This document shows positions 7,363 to 16,865 of a stretch of DNA of 64,000 nt, piece by piece (the first letter of the stretch is position 1; every line of letters begins with the position of its first letter). The stretch is from an uncultured bacterium (lineage in GTDB: Bacteria; Hydrogenedentota; Hydrogenedentia; Hydrogenedentales; CAILVY01). The stretch spans positions 1 to 64,000 of the forward strand of contig CALEDJ010000045.1 in assembly GCA_937951485.1 (NCBI GenBank), given 5' to 3'. The position numbers and the translations under genes are program-made. The notes under the pieces are model-generated. The model was not told where the DNA came from. It made no database searches and saw only the letters and a program-made list of their open reading frames with translations.

Positions 7363-8886
7363 ATGATGCGGGAATCGGAAACGGGAACGGAAACGGCGCG
7401 ACCTGTGCGGCTGGAGGGCCGCTGGGCGGGCTGGCAGGCGGCCATATTGGCGGCGGCCATCGCGCTGGCGGTCGGCGGCGCCGCATCGCTGTTTGCATTG
7501 CCGCAGGATTATGCCGCGTTCCAACCGCTGGTCGGCGGCGCATTGGTGCTGGGGGCGGGACTGGCGGGCTATCTGGCGCTGGGGCCGTCGCGCGCGATGA
7601 TCGGCGTTTTCCTTGTGTTCATGGTCGCAACGCACATGTACAAGTCATTCGCCGTGTTGCCGTTCGGCGGGGTGGAATGGCATCCCCGGGAACTGCTGTT
7701 GTTCCTCCTGCTGGCGCATGCGGCCGGAAAAGTCGTCCGGGGCCGCGCGGATTTGCGGCCGGACATGATGCACTACTTTTTCTTTCTCTATGTCTTTTTC
7801 TTTGTCGTCATTGCGGCGCGCGGATTTCTGCTGTATCCGGAAATCTCGGACGTGATCGCGGAATGCCGCTATCCCGTTTTCCTGGCTTCCTACTTCGCGT
7901 TTGTGGCCTGCACGCACGGCATGGCCGACCTGCGGTACTACGTCCACCTGATTTTCGCGTTGACCATCGCGATCGCGCTGGCCTCGTTCGCGTTCTTCGG
8001 ATATACACTGGTCGCGGGCGTCATCAACGTGCAGAACTGGCTTGGCGAATACGTGCCGCGCATCGTGGGGCCGTGGCTGCTGCAGTCGGTGCGTCCCAAC
8101 GGCCACATGTTCTTTGAGGTGTCCGTGGTCGTGCTGGCGGGCATGGTCTTTTGTCCCGACCTCTCCCGCGCGCGCCGCGCCGCCTATGCGCTGCTGATCC
8201 TCCTTTTTCTGGCGGCGATTGTTATCATGATGATGCGCACGGCCTACATCGCGCTGTTCCTGTCGCTCGCCGTGCTGGTGGTGTTACACCTGCCGCGTGA
8301 GGCGCAGGCGTGGGCCGGTGTGATGGGAGTGGGGGCGGCGGCGGCGCTGGCGGCCTTTTTCGGGTTGCATCTGCACGAGACGATCGACCAGTGGATACCG
8401 GGGCTGGAGGTATCGTTGCGCGGCCGCTTCGTGGAAATCGGGGGCGCGCTGCGGATGTTCGAGCGGGAACCGCTGCTCGGTGCAGGCATGGGCAGCAAAT
8501 TCACCGGAATGGGGTTCGTGGCGCAGACCACCCTCGTCAGCGTGGCGCAGGCGGATTATCAGACCGTGCACAACGTCTGGATGTACTACCTCTTCAAGGG
8601 CGGCATGGTGGGAATGATCCTGGTCTTCCTCGGTCTGGGCGGCATTGCCCTGCGCGCACGCGCCATCATCGAAGCGCTGCCGTCGCGCAAGGACCGCTTC
8701 TTCATGAAAGGGCTGCTCGCCGCCTGCGGCGGCCAACTCATCGCATCGCTCGCCATGCCCCGCCTCACCTATCCAATCGGCGGCGTCTTCCTCGCCATGA
8801 TCGCCGCCGCCTTTGTGGTCGCCGCGCGCGAACCCCCCGCAGCCGAAGACCAGCCAAGGCAAAATCAGGCGGAAAAGCATCCATGA
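7363..8886 (+). CDS. O-antigen ligase/polymerase-like membrane protein
   Basis: Polytopic inner-membrane protein with about eleven hydrophobic segments. The large loop and following helix (about residues 345-430) have the Wzy_C/WaaL pattern: an Arg-rich start LRGRFVEIGGAL, EPLLGAGMG, then the TVHNVWMYYLFKGGMVG signature with the conserved His-Asn. It would polymerise or ligate a lipid-linked glycan at the periplasmic face. An upstream GTG (7339) is possible; ATG 7363 or 7366 is preferred. It stands alone, without glycan-assembly genes next to it. Confidence 0.75.
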   Translation: MMRESETGTETARPVRLEGRWAGWQAAILAAAIALAVGGAASLFALPQDYAAFQPLVGGALVLGAGLAGYLALGPSRAMIGVFLVFMVATHMYKSFAVLPFGGVEWHPRELLLFLLLAHAAGKVVRGRADLRPDMMHYFFFLYVFFFVVIAARGFLLYPEISDVIAECRYPVFLASYFAFVACTHGMADLRYYVHLIFALTIAIALASFAFFGYTLVAGVINVQNWLGEYVPRIVGPWLLQSVRPNGHMFFEVSVVVLAGMVFCPDLSRARRAAYALLILLFLAAIVIMMMRTAYIALFLSLAVLVVLHLPREAQAWAGVMGVGAAAALAAFFGLHLHETIDQWIPGLEVSLRGRFVEIGGALRMFEREPLLGAGMGSKFTGMGFVAQTTLVSVAQADYQTVHNVWMYYLFKGGMVGMILVFLGLGGIALRARAIIEALPSRKDRFFMKGLLAACGGQLIASLAMPRLTYPIGGVFLAMIAAAFVVAAREPPAAEDQPRQNQAEKHP

Positions 8887-9211
8887 CGAAGACACTTCTT
8901 TGGATTGCCCAAACCGTGCTTGCGCTTTCTCTCTCAGCGCCGTAACCTTCAGGTTGGCAGAGAATACGCAGGGTTTATGTGAACAAGAAAGGAAGATCGG
9001 AAGCATGGCTTGCGCAGGTGCGGTTGCCGCGCAGTACAACGTCTGTTTTCCCGACCCGAAATCCATTAACCGGCCACATACTGCAGGTCATCCGGCGACT
9101 GGGGATATATAGGCGTATTCGCGTTTTCCGGACTGTATGTGGCATGATCAACCTCCATTCAATCTCATGGAGGCGGACGCGGCGCGGCCGCAACCGGAAA
9201 GGACGGGGTCA
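8887..9211. other. Intergenic region, nothing recognised
   Basis: 325 bp between the polymerase-like gene and the aldolase gene. I see no convincing small gene, tRNA or terminator. A weak inverted repeat with arms GCCACATAC/GTATGTGGC lies around 9070-9153. Its arms are short and no target duplication is visible. Confidence 0.6.
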
Positions 9212-10198
9212 ATGATGACGGTTCCTGATTATATCCGCGGCAGCATTGCGCCGACGTTCACGGTGTTCAAAGACGACGGCGCGCTTGACGATGCGGGCCA
9301 GCGCAGGTTCATGGATTTTCTGTTGGCGCGGGGCGGCATCAGCGCGTTCTTTGTCCGCTCGGGCATGGGTCAGATGTATGCATTCGACAAGGAGGATGTC
9401 AAGCAGATCGCGCGCAACGTATGCCCGCACATGAAGGGGAAAGCGCCTGTATTGATCGGTTGCAGCGGGATTTGGGACCGCAACTATGACAGGCGTCCCG
9501 ATCCGGACGTGTTTCTCAGCGACGCGATTGAACTCAGCCGCTACGCCGCCGATCTGGGCGCAGATGGGGTGGTGCATACGATGCCGGAAGCGTTGCGGCC
9601 GCGCGAGGGCGAATCTGTTGACGGCTTGATCATGCGTTATTTCACAGCCGTGTGCGAGGCCGTGCCGCAGACCCCCGTGCTGATCTATCAGGCGCCCAAC
9701 ACGCGCGAGGAGTACTGCGTGACGCAGGAACGCATCAGACGGCTCGCGGACCTCGACAATCTGGTCGGCATGAAGGTATCGTCCGTGAACGGCCACTACA
9801 TTTTCGATTTGATTCGCGCGGTGCGGGGAAAGACGTTCGGGTTCATTGTGGGCGCGGAGACGGTGTTTTATGCGGGATTGGTCGCGGGGGCGCGCGCGTG
9901 TATCGGCCAGGGCGCGGCGTTGAATCCGCAAATCATCCAGGCGGTGCTTGACCGCTTTCTGGAAGGGGATATCGAAGGGACGGCGCAGGCGCAGCAGGAT
10001 GTCAATGAACTCGTGAACATCTGTCCGAACGCCGTGGATTTCATGAAGCGCTACGCCACGGAAAACGGCTATCCCGTGGGATTGTACGCACGCCCTGCGG
10101 GCGGCAATCCCTATATTAAAGACCGCGTACTTATGAGTGATACGGAATACCTCGCTTACAAGGCCCGCTATGAGGAACTTCTGGAACGGTATATGTAG
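9212..10198 (+). CDS. Aldolase of the DHDPS/N-acetylneuraminate lyase superfamily
   Basis: 328-residue class I aldolase fold. The Schiff-base Lys is K188 in GMKVSS and the catalytic Tyr is Y159 in LIYQAP, spaced as in DapA and NanA. The substrate loop differs from DapA: the usual TGE of GTTGE is not seen. Housekeeping lysine synthesis is covered by the dapA-like gene at 31.2 kb, so this copy more likely cleaves or forms a sugar-acid. The start at 9212 is the first of two adjacent ATGs after GGAAAGGA. Confidence 0.8.
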   Translation: MMTVPDYIRGSIAPTFTVFKDDGALDDAGQRRFMDFLLARGGISAFFVRSGMGQMYAFDKEDVKQIARNVCPHMKGKAPVLIGCSGIWDRNYDRRPDPDVFLSDAIELSRYAADLGADGVVHTMPEALRPREGESVDGLIMRYFTAVCEAVPQTPVLIYQAPNTREEYCVTQERIRRLADLDNLVGMKVSSVNGHYIFDLIRAVRGKTFGFIVGAETVFYAGLVAGARACIGQGAALNPQIIQAVLDRFLEGDIEGTAQAQQDVNELVNICPNAVDFMKRYATENGYPVGLYARPAGGNPYIKDRVLMSDTEYLAYKARYEELLERYM

Positions 10199-10256
10199 CA
10201 TCAGTGCTGTCGAAAATATTTTTGGCGTTGAGAAAAGCCTTTGATCGTATTGATCT

Positions 10257-10688
10257 TCCCCCTCACCCCACCCCTCTCCCGGAGGGAGAGGGAGCGGCGG
10301 CATTCCTCGGGTTTCGCGGCAAACGCCCTCTCCCTCCGGGAGAGGGGTGGGGCTGGATGACACCGAAAAAATGGACGCTCCTTACGCCCTCTCCCTCCGG
10401 GAGAGGGGTGGGGCTGGATGACACCGATAAAACGGACGATCCTTACGCCCTCTCCGTCCGGGAGAGGGGTGGGGCTGGATGACACCGATAAAACGGACGC
10501 TCCTTACGCCCTCTCCCTCCGGGAGAGGGGTGGGGTGAGGGGGAACAAAAACAGGATACCTTGGCACAGGGGTCAATGATGCCTCAGAAATTCCCACGGA
10601 GAGGTTTTCGTATAGGGCAAGTTCGCTGCATCGTCTTGATTCAACAGGATTTTCCAAGGATTTTGAGCGTGGCCTTTCATTTTCTTAG
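10257..10688 (-). repeat. Composite dispersed repeat, copy 1 (hairpin array plus about 140-bp head)
   Basis: Read on the minus strand it begins with a head of about 140 bp (10688 to about 10546). This aligns at roughly 80 percent by eye to 30738-30880 on the plus strand and shares GTTGAATC, ACCTCTCCGTGGGA and CTGTTTTTGTT. The head is followed by CCCTCACCCCACCCCTCTCCC and an array of GCCCTCTCCCTCCGGGAGAGG hairpins with a 61-bp period (unit starts at 10325, 10386, 10447, 10508). No terminal inverted repeats or transposase are seen. Confidence 0.85.
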
Positions 10689-10787
10689 CAACCCCTTTTG
10701 GACAAGACTGATGTAGTATCTGCTGAGGGCTTGCAGTTTTTGCAGTGGTTCCGCCATCAAAAGGGCGCGCCGCTCAAGATGCGCCAT

Positions 10788-11918
10788 CTACTCGCCGCAT
10801 GTCAGGCGGTAGAGTTCCCAGGCGATTGCGCCGTTGAGGATGCCGGACGCGGCGATCAGCGGCACGTCGTAGCCTTCGATCGGCACGCAGGCGTCCGCCC
10901 ACGGCCACATCGGGTCAATCCAGAGGACGCCCTCGTCGCTGATGAAATCGCGGTCGGCGTAGAGCGCGAGGTAGGCCACGCGCGCGCCGGCTGGGCGCGC
11001 CCGCCGCAACAGGTCGTCCGGGGGATGTTGATAGCCGATGAGCGCCACGAAATCGTCCGCCCCGAAGACATCGGCCGGCTTGGGCGATGCGCGGAATCCC
11101 GCGTTCCACACCGCCGACCGGAAGACGGCGCCGATGGCGGTCTTCTCAACTTCGTCGGGGAAGAGATGTCCCATGCTGTACATGAAAAGGCGGCCGCCGC
11201 GCGCCCGGCTTTCCCGCGCCCAGGCGGCGGCGCGGGCCATTTTGTCGCGCTCCTCGCGGTCAACGCGGCGCAGCATTGCGGTCATCGCTTCGACATAGCA
11301 CCTGCCGATCACGCCGTGCGCCACGGGCGGCGGCGCTTCGTCGTGGAACGCGATCCCGCCGTTGCGATACTGAACGATGCGCGCGTTGCCGCCGTAGAGG
11401 CCGATGCTCTCATAGATGACCGGCATTTTTCCGAGACGGGTGATCGCCGCTATCAATTCGCCGGTGAAAAGCCAGCCCGGAATGGCGTTGGCCAGCGTGG
11501 GGGAAATGCGGAAGGCTTCGGCGTGGTTGGGGAGACAGGGCGCGGGCGCGGATTCCGGGCACGAACCGAAACGGATCACCAGTACGCCGCCGCGCGCCCA
11601 TGCGGGCACCTCGGCATCCCGCTCCGGAAAATAGAGCACCACGTCGCCATCGCCGGGTTTTTGATCGCCCAACGGGCGGATCATCATGAGTCCGCCCGCG
11701 CGGCCGCTCAGTTCGCTCACCATGCCCGGCTGCCCCGCCGCCCAGAGCCGCCCGCCCGCCACCAGCCGCGCCGCGGCCGTCTCGGCGGCGTCCCGCATCG
11801 CCGGGATGCCCGCGCCGCATCGCTCCATTGCCGCCGCCACGCGCAGGAGATACGATTCCTCCGCGCGGTCCGGCATTCCCGCGCCCAGCACACTCGCCAC
11901 TGTCAGCATCAGTCCCAT
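10788..11918 (-). CDS. Uncharacterised protein with tandem SIS-like (phosphosugar-binding) halves
   Basis: 376 residues. The C-terminal half (GRLFMYSMGH, ...ADACVPIEGYDVPL, ASGILNGAIAWEL) follows the pattern of UPF0309/SIS_13 phosphosugar-binding proteins. The N-terminal half (GGRLWAAGQPG...AGGLMMIRPL) looks like a second, more divergent SIS fold. This suggests binding or isomerisation of a phosphosugar, but no catalytic residues can be assigned. I start it at ATG 11918, nine bases after AAAGGA; the longer frame overlaps the upstream gene. It lies 31 bp downstream of the secreted protein gene and could be co-transcribed with it. Confidence 0.6.
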   Translation of the reverse strand: MGLMLTVASVLGAGMPDRAEESYLLRVAAAMERCGAGIPAMRDAAETAAARLVAGGRLWAAGQPGMVSELSGRAGGLMMIRPLGDQKPGDGDVVLYFPERDAEVPAWARGGVLVIRFGSCPESAPAPCLPNHAEAFRISPTLANAIPGWLFTGELIAAITRLGKMPVIYESIGLYGGNARIVQYRNGGIAFHDEAPPPVAHGVIGRCYVEAMTAMLRRVDREERDKMARAAAWARESRARGGRLFMYSMGHLFPDEVEKTAIGAVFRSAVWNAGFRASPKPADVFGADDFVALIGYQHPPDDLLRRARPAGARVAYLALYADRDFISDEGVLWIDPMWPWADACVPIEGYDVPLIAASGILNGAIAWELYRLTCGE

Positions 11919-11949
11919 GCCTTGATCCTTTCCCTGCGTTTCGCGCCTG

Positions 11950-12651
11950 TCACGGCGCATCCGGCGGCGGCGCGCCCTGGTCCCATCCGGGACGACCGAG
12001 AATTTTCTTCAGGGTTTCATCCATCTGTTTATGTGCTGCGCTGATTTCTTTTGTCGTCAGCGTCGCCGCGATGAGGTGCTCCCGGAGGAAGGGGTCATCT
12101 TTTGGGAGCAGGGCGTAAGTGAGGGCGATCTTGTCCGCCTTGGCGGGGTCCTTCTCGCTGATGCGCGCCAGGAGGACCCGGTGTTCGCCCGATTCCCAGA
12201 CCAGCACGGGTGTGCGACGCTCATAGCGCCCGCCGGGGTCCGCCCGCATCACTTCGCGGCGATAGGCGCCGCCGTGCCGCCGCAGGCACGCGCCGAGCAG
12301 CGTTTCCAGTTTGGCATCCGCACGCGTGGCCGCATCGTACCACATCACGGTGTATTCATAGAGACGGCCGTCTTTGAACCCGTAGTTGGCGAGACACCAC
12401 AGCCCCAGGAACGGGTCGCGGTCAAATTGCTCCTCGACGCTGGCCGCGTCTGCCGCGGGGTCCACGGGTTCATTCATCTTCCCAGGGTCCGCGTTATAGG
12501 CCTGTGGGCGGTTTTTCAGGAAATCGGCAAGCGGCGTGCCGGGAACGGCCCCGTGCAGGATGCGGTCCAGGCCGTTCGTCTCTTCCTGCGCGTTGTCGGC
12601 GGCGGACGCCGCGCCGACGAGCAAAGCCGCCACTATGCATAGCATCTTCAC
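11950..12651 (-). CDS. Secreted protein of unknown function
   Basis: 233 residues. A short signal peptide (MLCIVAALLVGAASA, cleavage after the AxA) is followed by a soluble domain with many charged residues and no family I recognise. The start is probably GTG 12651: GGAGG lies nine bases upstream, whereas ATG 12645 would be fifteen bases away. The protein ends with the proline-rich tail QGAPPPDAP. It sits downstream of fabG on the same strand with a 160-bp gap. Confidence 0.6.
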   Translation of the reverse strand: MKMLCIVAALLVGAASAADNAQEETNGLDRILHGAVPGTPLADFLKNRPQAYNADPGKMNEPVDPAADAASVEEQFDRDPFLGLWCLANYGFKDGRLYEYTVMWYDAATRADAKLETLLGACLRRHGGAYRREVMRADPGGRYERRTPVLVWESGEHRVLLARISEKDPAKADKIALTYALLPKDDPFLREHLIAATLTTKEISAAHKQMDETLKKILGRPGWDQGAPPPDAP

Positions 12652-12811
12652 AAACGCAGTCCTCCATGGGTCTTTTCCCCCCGAATGCGAGAAGCGTAGC
12701 ACGCCCGGGAGTTCCGGGGAAAACAAGGCGGTGCCAATCCGACGCGGCGGGAGGCCGCGTCTGCGCAGCAACCGCCACAGGTTTCCAGGAGAAAGAAGGC
12801 GATGGCGGCTG

Positions 12812-13549
12812 TCACATGCCGAGGCCGCCGTCCACGCTGAGGACGGCGCCGGTGATGTAGGCTGCGTCTTCCGAGGCGAGGAAAGCCGCCGCCGCCGCGA
12901 CGTCCTGCGGCAATCCGGCGCGGCGCAGGGGGATGCGTTCAATAAGGGCGCGCACCGTGTCCTCGCCCATGCCGGCGGTCATGTCGGTTTCGATGTAGCC
13001 GGGCGCGATGGCGTTGACGGTGATGTTGCGGGAGCCGACTTCCTGGGCGTAGGCCTTGGTGAAGCCGATGAGTCCGGCCTTGGCCGCGGAATAGTTGGTC
13101 TGGCCCGCCTGCCCATGCAGGCCGACGATGGAGGTGATGTTGATGATGCGCCCATAGCGCTGCTTGAGCATCTGCCGCGCGGCGGCGCGGCAGGCGTGGA
13201 ACGCGCCGCCGAGGTTCGCTTCGATGACGCTGCGCCAGTGCTCGTCCTTCATGCGCGCCAGCAATCCGTCCTGGGTCAATCCGGCGTTGTTGATCAGAAT
13301 TCCGACGGGGCCGAGGTCTTCCTGCAGGCGGGCGAATAACGCATCCACGGCGGCGGGATCGGCCACGTCGCAGGCATAGCCGCGCACGGATTCACCGATC
13401 TCCCCGGCGGTCTGCGCCGCGCGGTCGGCGTCGCGCCCGCAGATGGCCACGCGCGCGCCCTCCTGTACGAAACGCTCGGCGCAGGCGCGCCCGATGCCGC
13501 GCGTGCCGCCGGTCACCAGGACCACCTTGTCTTCAAAACGCTTGATCAT
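12812..13549 (-). CDS. fabG: 3-oxoacyl-ACP reductase FabG
   Basis: NADPH-dependent reduction in the fatty-acid elongation cycle. 245-residue classical SDR with TGGTRGIG near residue 12, NNAG near 88, and the catalytic Ser-Tyr-Lys set (NITSIVG, then YSAAKAG). YIETDMT lies after it and the C-terminus is VDGGLGM. Its start overlaps the fabD stop (ATGA), so it is coupled to fabD. Confidence 0.95.
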   Translation of the reverse strand: MIKRFEDKVVLVTGGTRGIGRACAERFVQEGARVAICGRDADRAAQTAGEIGESVRGYACDVADPAAVDALFARLQEDLGPVGILINNAGLTQDGLLARMKDEHWRSVIEANLGGAFHACRAAARQMLKQRYGRIINITSIVGLHGQAGQTNYSAAKAGLIGFTKAYAQEVGSRNITVNAIAPGYIETDMTAGMGEDTVRALIERIPLRRAGLPQDVAAAAAFLASEDAAYITGAVLSVDGGLGM

Positions 13550-14466
13550 GCGTTGGATGCCTCCCCATCTTGCGCCGCCTGCGCGACGAGGGCCTCCGCC
13601 TGGTCCCAGGTTCCCGCGCCGCGTACGCGCGGCGCGCCGTCCATTCGCCGCGCCAGTCCCCGCAGCACATTGCCCGGACCGACTTCGACGGCGTCGGCCG
13701 GGCCGATGCGCCGCATCACATCGGTCCAAAGGACGGGCCGGACCAGTTGTTCGGCCAACAGTTGCCGGATGCGTGCCGGGTTGGATTCTTCCATTGCCGT
13801 CACGGAGGAGATGAACGGCGTCTGCGGTGCGCGGAACGGGACATCGGCCAGCACGCGTCGCATCTCATCCGCCGCCGGCTGCATGTATTGTGAATGAAAC
13901 GGCCCGGAGACTTTCAAAGGGATGACCCGCTTTGCGCCTGCGGCGTCGAGCGCGGCGATGGCCGCCGCCAGGGCATCGGCGCGGCCGGTAATGATGGTCT
14001 GGTCCGGTCCGTTGTAGTTGGCGATCTGCACGCCATCCGGCAGCAATGAAACAATGGCTTCCGGGGTCAAACCCAAGACCGCCGCCATGCCGCCCTGCGG
14101 CACGTTCTCGCTCATCAGGCGCGCCCGCGCGCGGGTGAAGCGCAGCGCATCCTCCAATTCACAGGCATCCGCCGCCACCAATGCCGGGATTTCACCGAGG
14201 CTGTGTCCCGCGCAAACCGAGGGGCGAAGCCCGCGGGCTTTCAGATGCGTGGCAATGGCGATTTGGACGACGAGCAGTGCGGGCTGGGCCAGTTGCGTCT
14301 GGTTCAGGGCATCCTGGTCGGAATGAAAGATGCGGTCGAGAAATCCGGGCTCGCTGACCGCGGCGGCGCGCTCGAAAATTTCCCGCGCGGCGGGCGAGCG
14401 ATCATGGAAATCCTTTCCCATGGCCGCTTCCTGACTTCCCTGGCCGGGGAAGAGGAAAGCCGTCAT
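13546..14466 (-). CDS. fabD: Malonyl-CoA:ACP transacylase FabD
   Basis: Loads malonyl groups on acyl carrier protein. 306 residues with FLFPGQGSQ at the N-terminus, the catalytic serine in GHSLGE near residue 92, an arginine in FTRARARLM, and the catalytic His in the PFHS motif near 198. Overlaps plsX and fabG by 4 bp on either side. Confidence 0.95.
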   Translation of the reverse strand: MTAFLFPGQGSQEAAMGKDFHDRSPAAREIFERAAAVSEPGFLDRIFHSDQDALNQTQLAQPALLVVQIAIATHLKARGLRPSVCAGHSLGEIPALVAADACELEDALRFTRARARLMSENVPQGGMAAVLGLTPEAIVSLLPDGVQIANYNGPDQTIITGRADALAAAIAALDAAGAKRVIPLKVSGPFHSQYMQPAADEMRRVLADVPFRAPQTPFISSVTAMEESNPARIRQLLAEQLVRPVLWTDVMRRIGPADAVEVGPGNVLRGLARRMDGAPRVRGAGTWDQAEALVAQAAQDGEASNA

Positions 14467-15488
14467 ATCGGCCGCCCCCAGATTATGGCGGTGTTGCCGC
14501 GCATCCGCTCTATTTTTTCACGGATATGATCGTTGAGTCGGTTTTCAAAGGCGGTGCGCGCGCCGATGATGGCGTTTTCGATGCCGCGCGCTGTTGAAGA
14601 ACCGTGCAGAATGATGACGATACCGTTGATGCCGAGCAGCGGCGCGCCGGGATATTCGTTGGGATCAATGGTCTGCTTCAGCGCCATCAGCGATTTGCGT
14701 GCGAGCACCGCCCCGATCTTGCTCATTGAGGAACTCTCCAGTTTCTCACGCATGAGTTTGGCCATCAGCCCCGCCACGGCTTCACTCGTTTTGAGAATGA
14801 TGTTGCCGACAAAACCGTCGCAGACCACCACATCGGCCACGCCCTGATACATGGCTTTGGGCTCTACGTTGCCGATGAAGTTGATGTGCGGCGCGGCGCT
14901 CAATGCCTGGTGTGCTTCCTTGGCGACTTGGCTGCCTTTTTCGACTTCTTCGCCGATGTTCAGCAGACCCACCCGGGGATTCTCGACGCCCAGGGCGTAC
15001 TGGGAATAGGCGATGCCCATCTCTGCGAATTCGCACAATTGCCGCGTCGTGCAATCCACGTTCGCCCCCAAATCCAGCAGCACCACGCGCCCCGTGGCGG
15101 TTGGAAGGGTCTGGCTGATGGCCGAACGCGCCACGCCACGGATGGGGCCGAGCACCGTCCGCGCCCCCACCATCACCGCGCCGGTATTGCCCGCGCTCAC
15201 CATGGCGTCCGCCCGGCCTTCTTTCACCAGGCGCAGAGCCACCATGAGCGATGCATCGCGTTTTTTGCGGATGGCCAACACGGGCTGTTCGTTCATGCGG
15301 ATGGCCTGCGATGCATGTACGACGGAAACCGCCCCGCGCTTGGGGAAAGCGCTCAGTTTTTCCGTGATTTGGGCCTCATCGCCCACCAGGATCACTTCGG
15401 TGTCGCTTGACAGGCTCGCGGCCACCGCCCCTTCGATTTCGACATCCGGCGCGGCATCGGTTCCCATCGCATCCAAAGCGATTCGCAT
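14463..15488 (-). CDS. plsX: Phosphate acyltransferase PlsX
   Basis: Makes acyl-phosphate from acyl-ACP for phospholipid synthesis. 341 residues, standard length. Begins with MRIALDAMGTDAAP and contains NTGAVM, GLLNIGEE and DGFVGNI..KTSE family segments. It sits between rpmF and fabD in the widely conserved order yceD-rpmF-plsX-fabD-fabG. Confidence 0.95.
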   Translation of the reverse strand: MRIALDAMGTDAAPDVEIEGAVAASLSSDTEVILVGDEAQITEKLSAFPKRGAVSVVHASQAIRMNEQPVLAIRKKRDASLMVALRLVKEGRADAMVSAGNTGAVMVGARTVLGPIRGVARSAISQTLPTATGRVVLLDLGANVDCTTRQLCEFAEMGIAYSQYALGVENPRVGLLNIGEEVEKGSQVAKEAHQALSAAPHINFIGNVEPKAMYQGVADVVVCDGFVGNIILKTSEAVAGLMAKLMREKLESSSMSKIGAVLARKSLMALKQTIDPNEYPGAPLLGINGIVIILHGSSTARGIENAIIGARTAFENRLNDHIREKIERMRGNTAIIWGRPI

Positions 15489-15512
15489 GGCTGGTCTCCG
15501 GCGCGATGCCGA

Positions 15513-15695
15513 TCAGTCTTCCTTGAGTGATACGCGAAGCCGCGCCTTGTAGTGGCCGCATTTGGGACAGACCCGGTGCGGCAGGATGCGTTCGCCGCAA
15601 TCGGGGCATTCAATCAGATTGGGGGCGGACAGCGCATGATGGGAGCGCCGCATGTTTTTCTTCGCCTTGCCCGTTCTTCTTTTTGGTACCGGCAC
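15513..15695 (-). CDS. rpmF: Ribosomal protein L32
   Basis: 60-residue large-subunit protein with the typical [20 protein letters not shown] start and a zinc ribbon of two CPxC knuckles (CPDC and CPKC). It lies between the yceD homologue and plsX with short gaps. Confidence 0.96.
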   Translation of the reverse strand: MPVPKRRTGKAKKNMRRSHHALSAPNLIECPDCGERILPHRVCPKCGHYKARLRVSLKED

Positions 15696-15699
15696 GGGA

Positions 15700-16275
15700 T
15701 TACTCCTTCGATTTTTTGCGGTCCAAATCCGGGAATAAGTCGGCCAGTCCCGCCAGCCCGGTATTGGACAATACGGCCTCTTCTTTCACACAGTCGCACG
15801 TCTGCTCATTAAGGTTTGCACCGCAATGCGGACACAAGCCCCGGCACGCATTCCTGCACAAATATTTCACCGGAGCCGACAGCACCGCCTCCTCCCACAC
15901 TTGGGGTCCCAGGTCAATATCCGGGCCTTGGAAGTAGCACAGGTCGCCGGCATCCGCGCCGTCGGCGCTCTCTATGTCGCCCCACTGCCCGGCTGCGGTC
16001 GGCGCCAAACCTTCTTTAAAAGTCCATAAAACGACCGCGTCAAACGGCGCTTCCGCCAGTTCCAGGCAGCGATCGCACGCATGCACGAAGACCCCTCGGA
16101 CATGACCCTGAAAGAGAAAGTCTTCGCCCACGCGCATGATGGTGCCGGATACAGACACCCTCTCCAGCGGAATTCCCTCCACGCCGGGCGGCTGGATCGT
16201 ATTCACGGCCACATCGGTATTGCAGGGGATTCCCTGTTCGGTGATTTCCGATACGAGAAATCGAAGCGTGTTCAC
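15700..16275 (-). CDS. yceD: YceD/DUF177 family protein
   Basis: 191 residues. The family is found upstream of rpmF and has been linked to 23S rRNA processing. The N-terminal half has the ACDRCLE motif near residue 67. The C-terminal half has the cysteine-rich [17 protein letters not shown] segment and a further CDC. First gene of the minus-strand lipid block; its promoter should lie in the gap upstream of 16275, but I see no strong consensus there. Confidence 0.9.
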   Translation of the reverse strand: MNTLRFLVSEITEQGIPCNTDVAVNTIQPPGVEGIPLERVSVSGTIMRVGEDFLFQGHVRGVFVHACDRCLELAEAPFDAVVLWTFKEGLAPTAAGQWGDIESADGADAGDLCYFQGPDIDLGPQVWEEAVLSAPVKYLCRNACRGLCPHCGANLNEQTCDCVKEEAVLSNTGLAGLADLFPDLDRKKSKE

Positions 16276-16865
16276 CGTTCCGCGACCTCAGCGCACAGGG
16301 TAAAAAAATCAATTAGAAGTCTAACAAATGAATCCCGGACAAGTCAAACAGCCATTTCGCAATGCCCAAAGACGGTTTCCTCGGGCGAGACGCCCGTAGA
16401 TTTGAATACCAAGCACAGGCCAGCGGTTCCAAATCTCCGATCCGGAGGAAAGGCGTTGCCTTGTACCCGCACCTCTCACCCGAGTCGGCGTCCCTCCCCC
16501 CACGCCGTTGGCCATTGCGCGTTATCAATGGGCCGGACCTTCCGGAAAATCCTGCTGTGGCCTCTCCAGTGGAATGCCGGAATTTTCTGCCCATGGGGAA
16601 TATTTGATGGCATGGGAGTGTTTTCGACTGCGTAGTGGGCGGTTTTCTACACGTCGTTCCTGGAAAACGCAGGTTACATCGGGCTACAACATGTGAGAGG
16701 TGTGACGCAGCAAGAATCTAACCGCGTGCCTTTTCCCCGGACTTGCGGGTGAAATCCCCCGTCCTATAGCCATCAAGGAAAAGTGTTTCTGGATGTGTTT
16801 GTTGGCTTGTTTTGCCGTTCAGCATCGTTTCAGGCCGTAAACAATACGGATAAAGGGGAGTGTGT
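16276..16865. other. Intergenic region between divergent genes, with a decayed repeat fragment
   Basis: 590 bp between yceD (minus) and the C25 protease gene (plus). Around 16330-16364, GAATCCCGG...CCATTTCGCAATGCC resembles the right half of the 96-bp element seen at 32.1 kb, with an internal deletion. The remainder gives only short frames without ribosome binding sites. The promoters of both flanking genes should be here. Confidence 0.5.

Noticed and set aside
9070..9153. Short inverted repeat GCCACATAC/GTATGTGGC as a further miniature element
   Set aside because: Arms of about 9-10 bp only, no flanking duplication and no second copy in the window.
8979..9215. Possible 78-codon gene before the aldolase
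   Set aside because: It runs into the next gene's start, lacks a good ribosome binding site and shows no conserved features.
10325..10545. CRISPR-like array of regularly spaced repeats
   Set aside because: Units are full tandem copies of 61 bp whose spacer parts are also repeated. True CRISPR spacers would differ, and no cas genes are present.
10698..12044. Plus-strand frame of 448 codons over the SIS-like gene
   Set aside because: The minus strand has ribosome binding sites and a recognisable SIS/UPF0309 pattern. The plus frame has none.
16313..16594. Possible 93-codon minus-strand gene upstream of yceD
   Set aside because: No ribosome binding site, composition follows the repeat fragment it covers, and no family resemblance.
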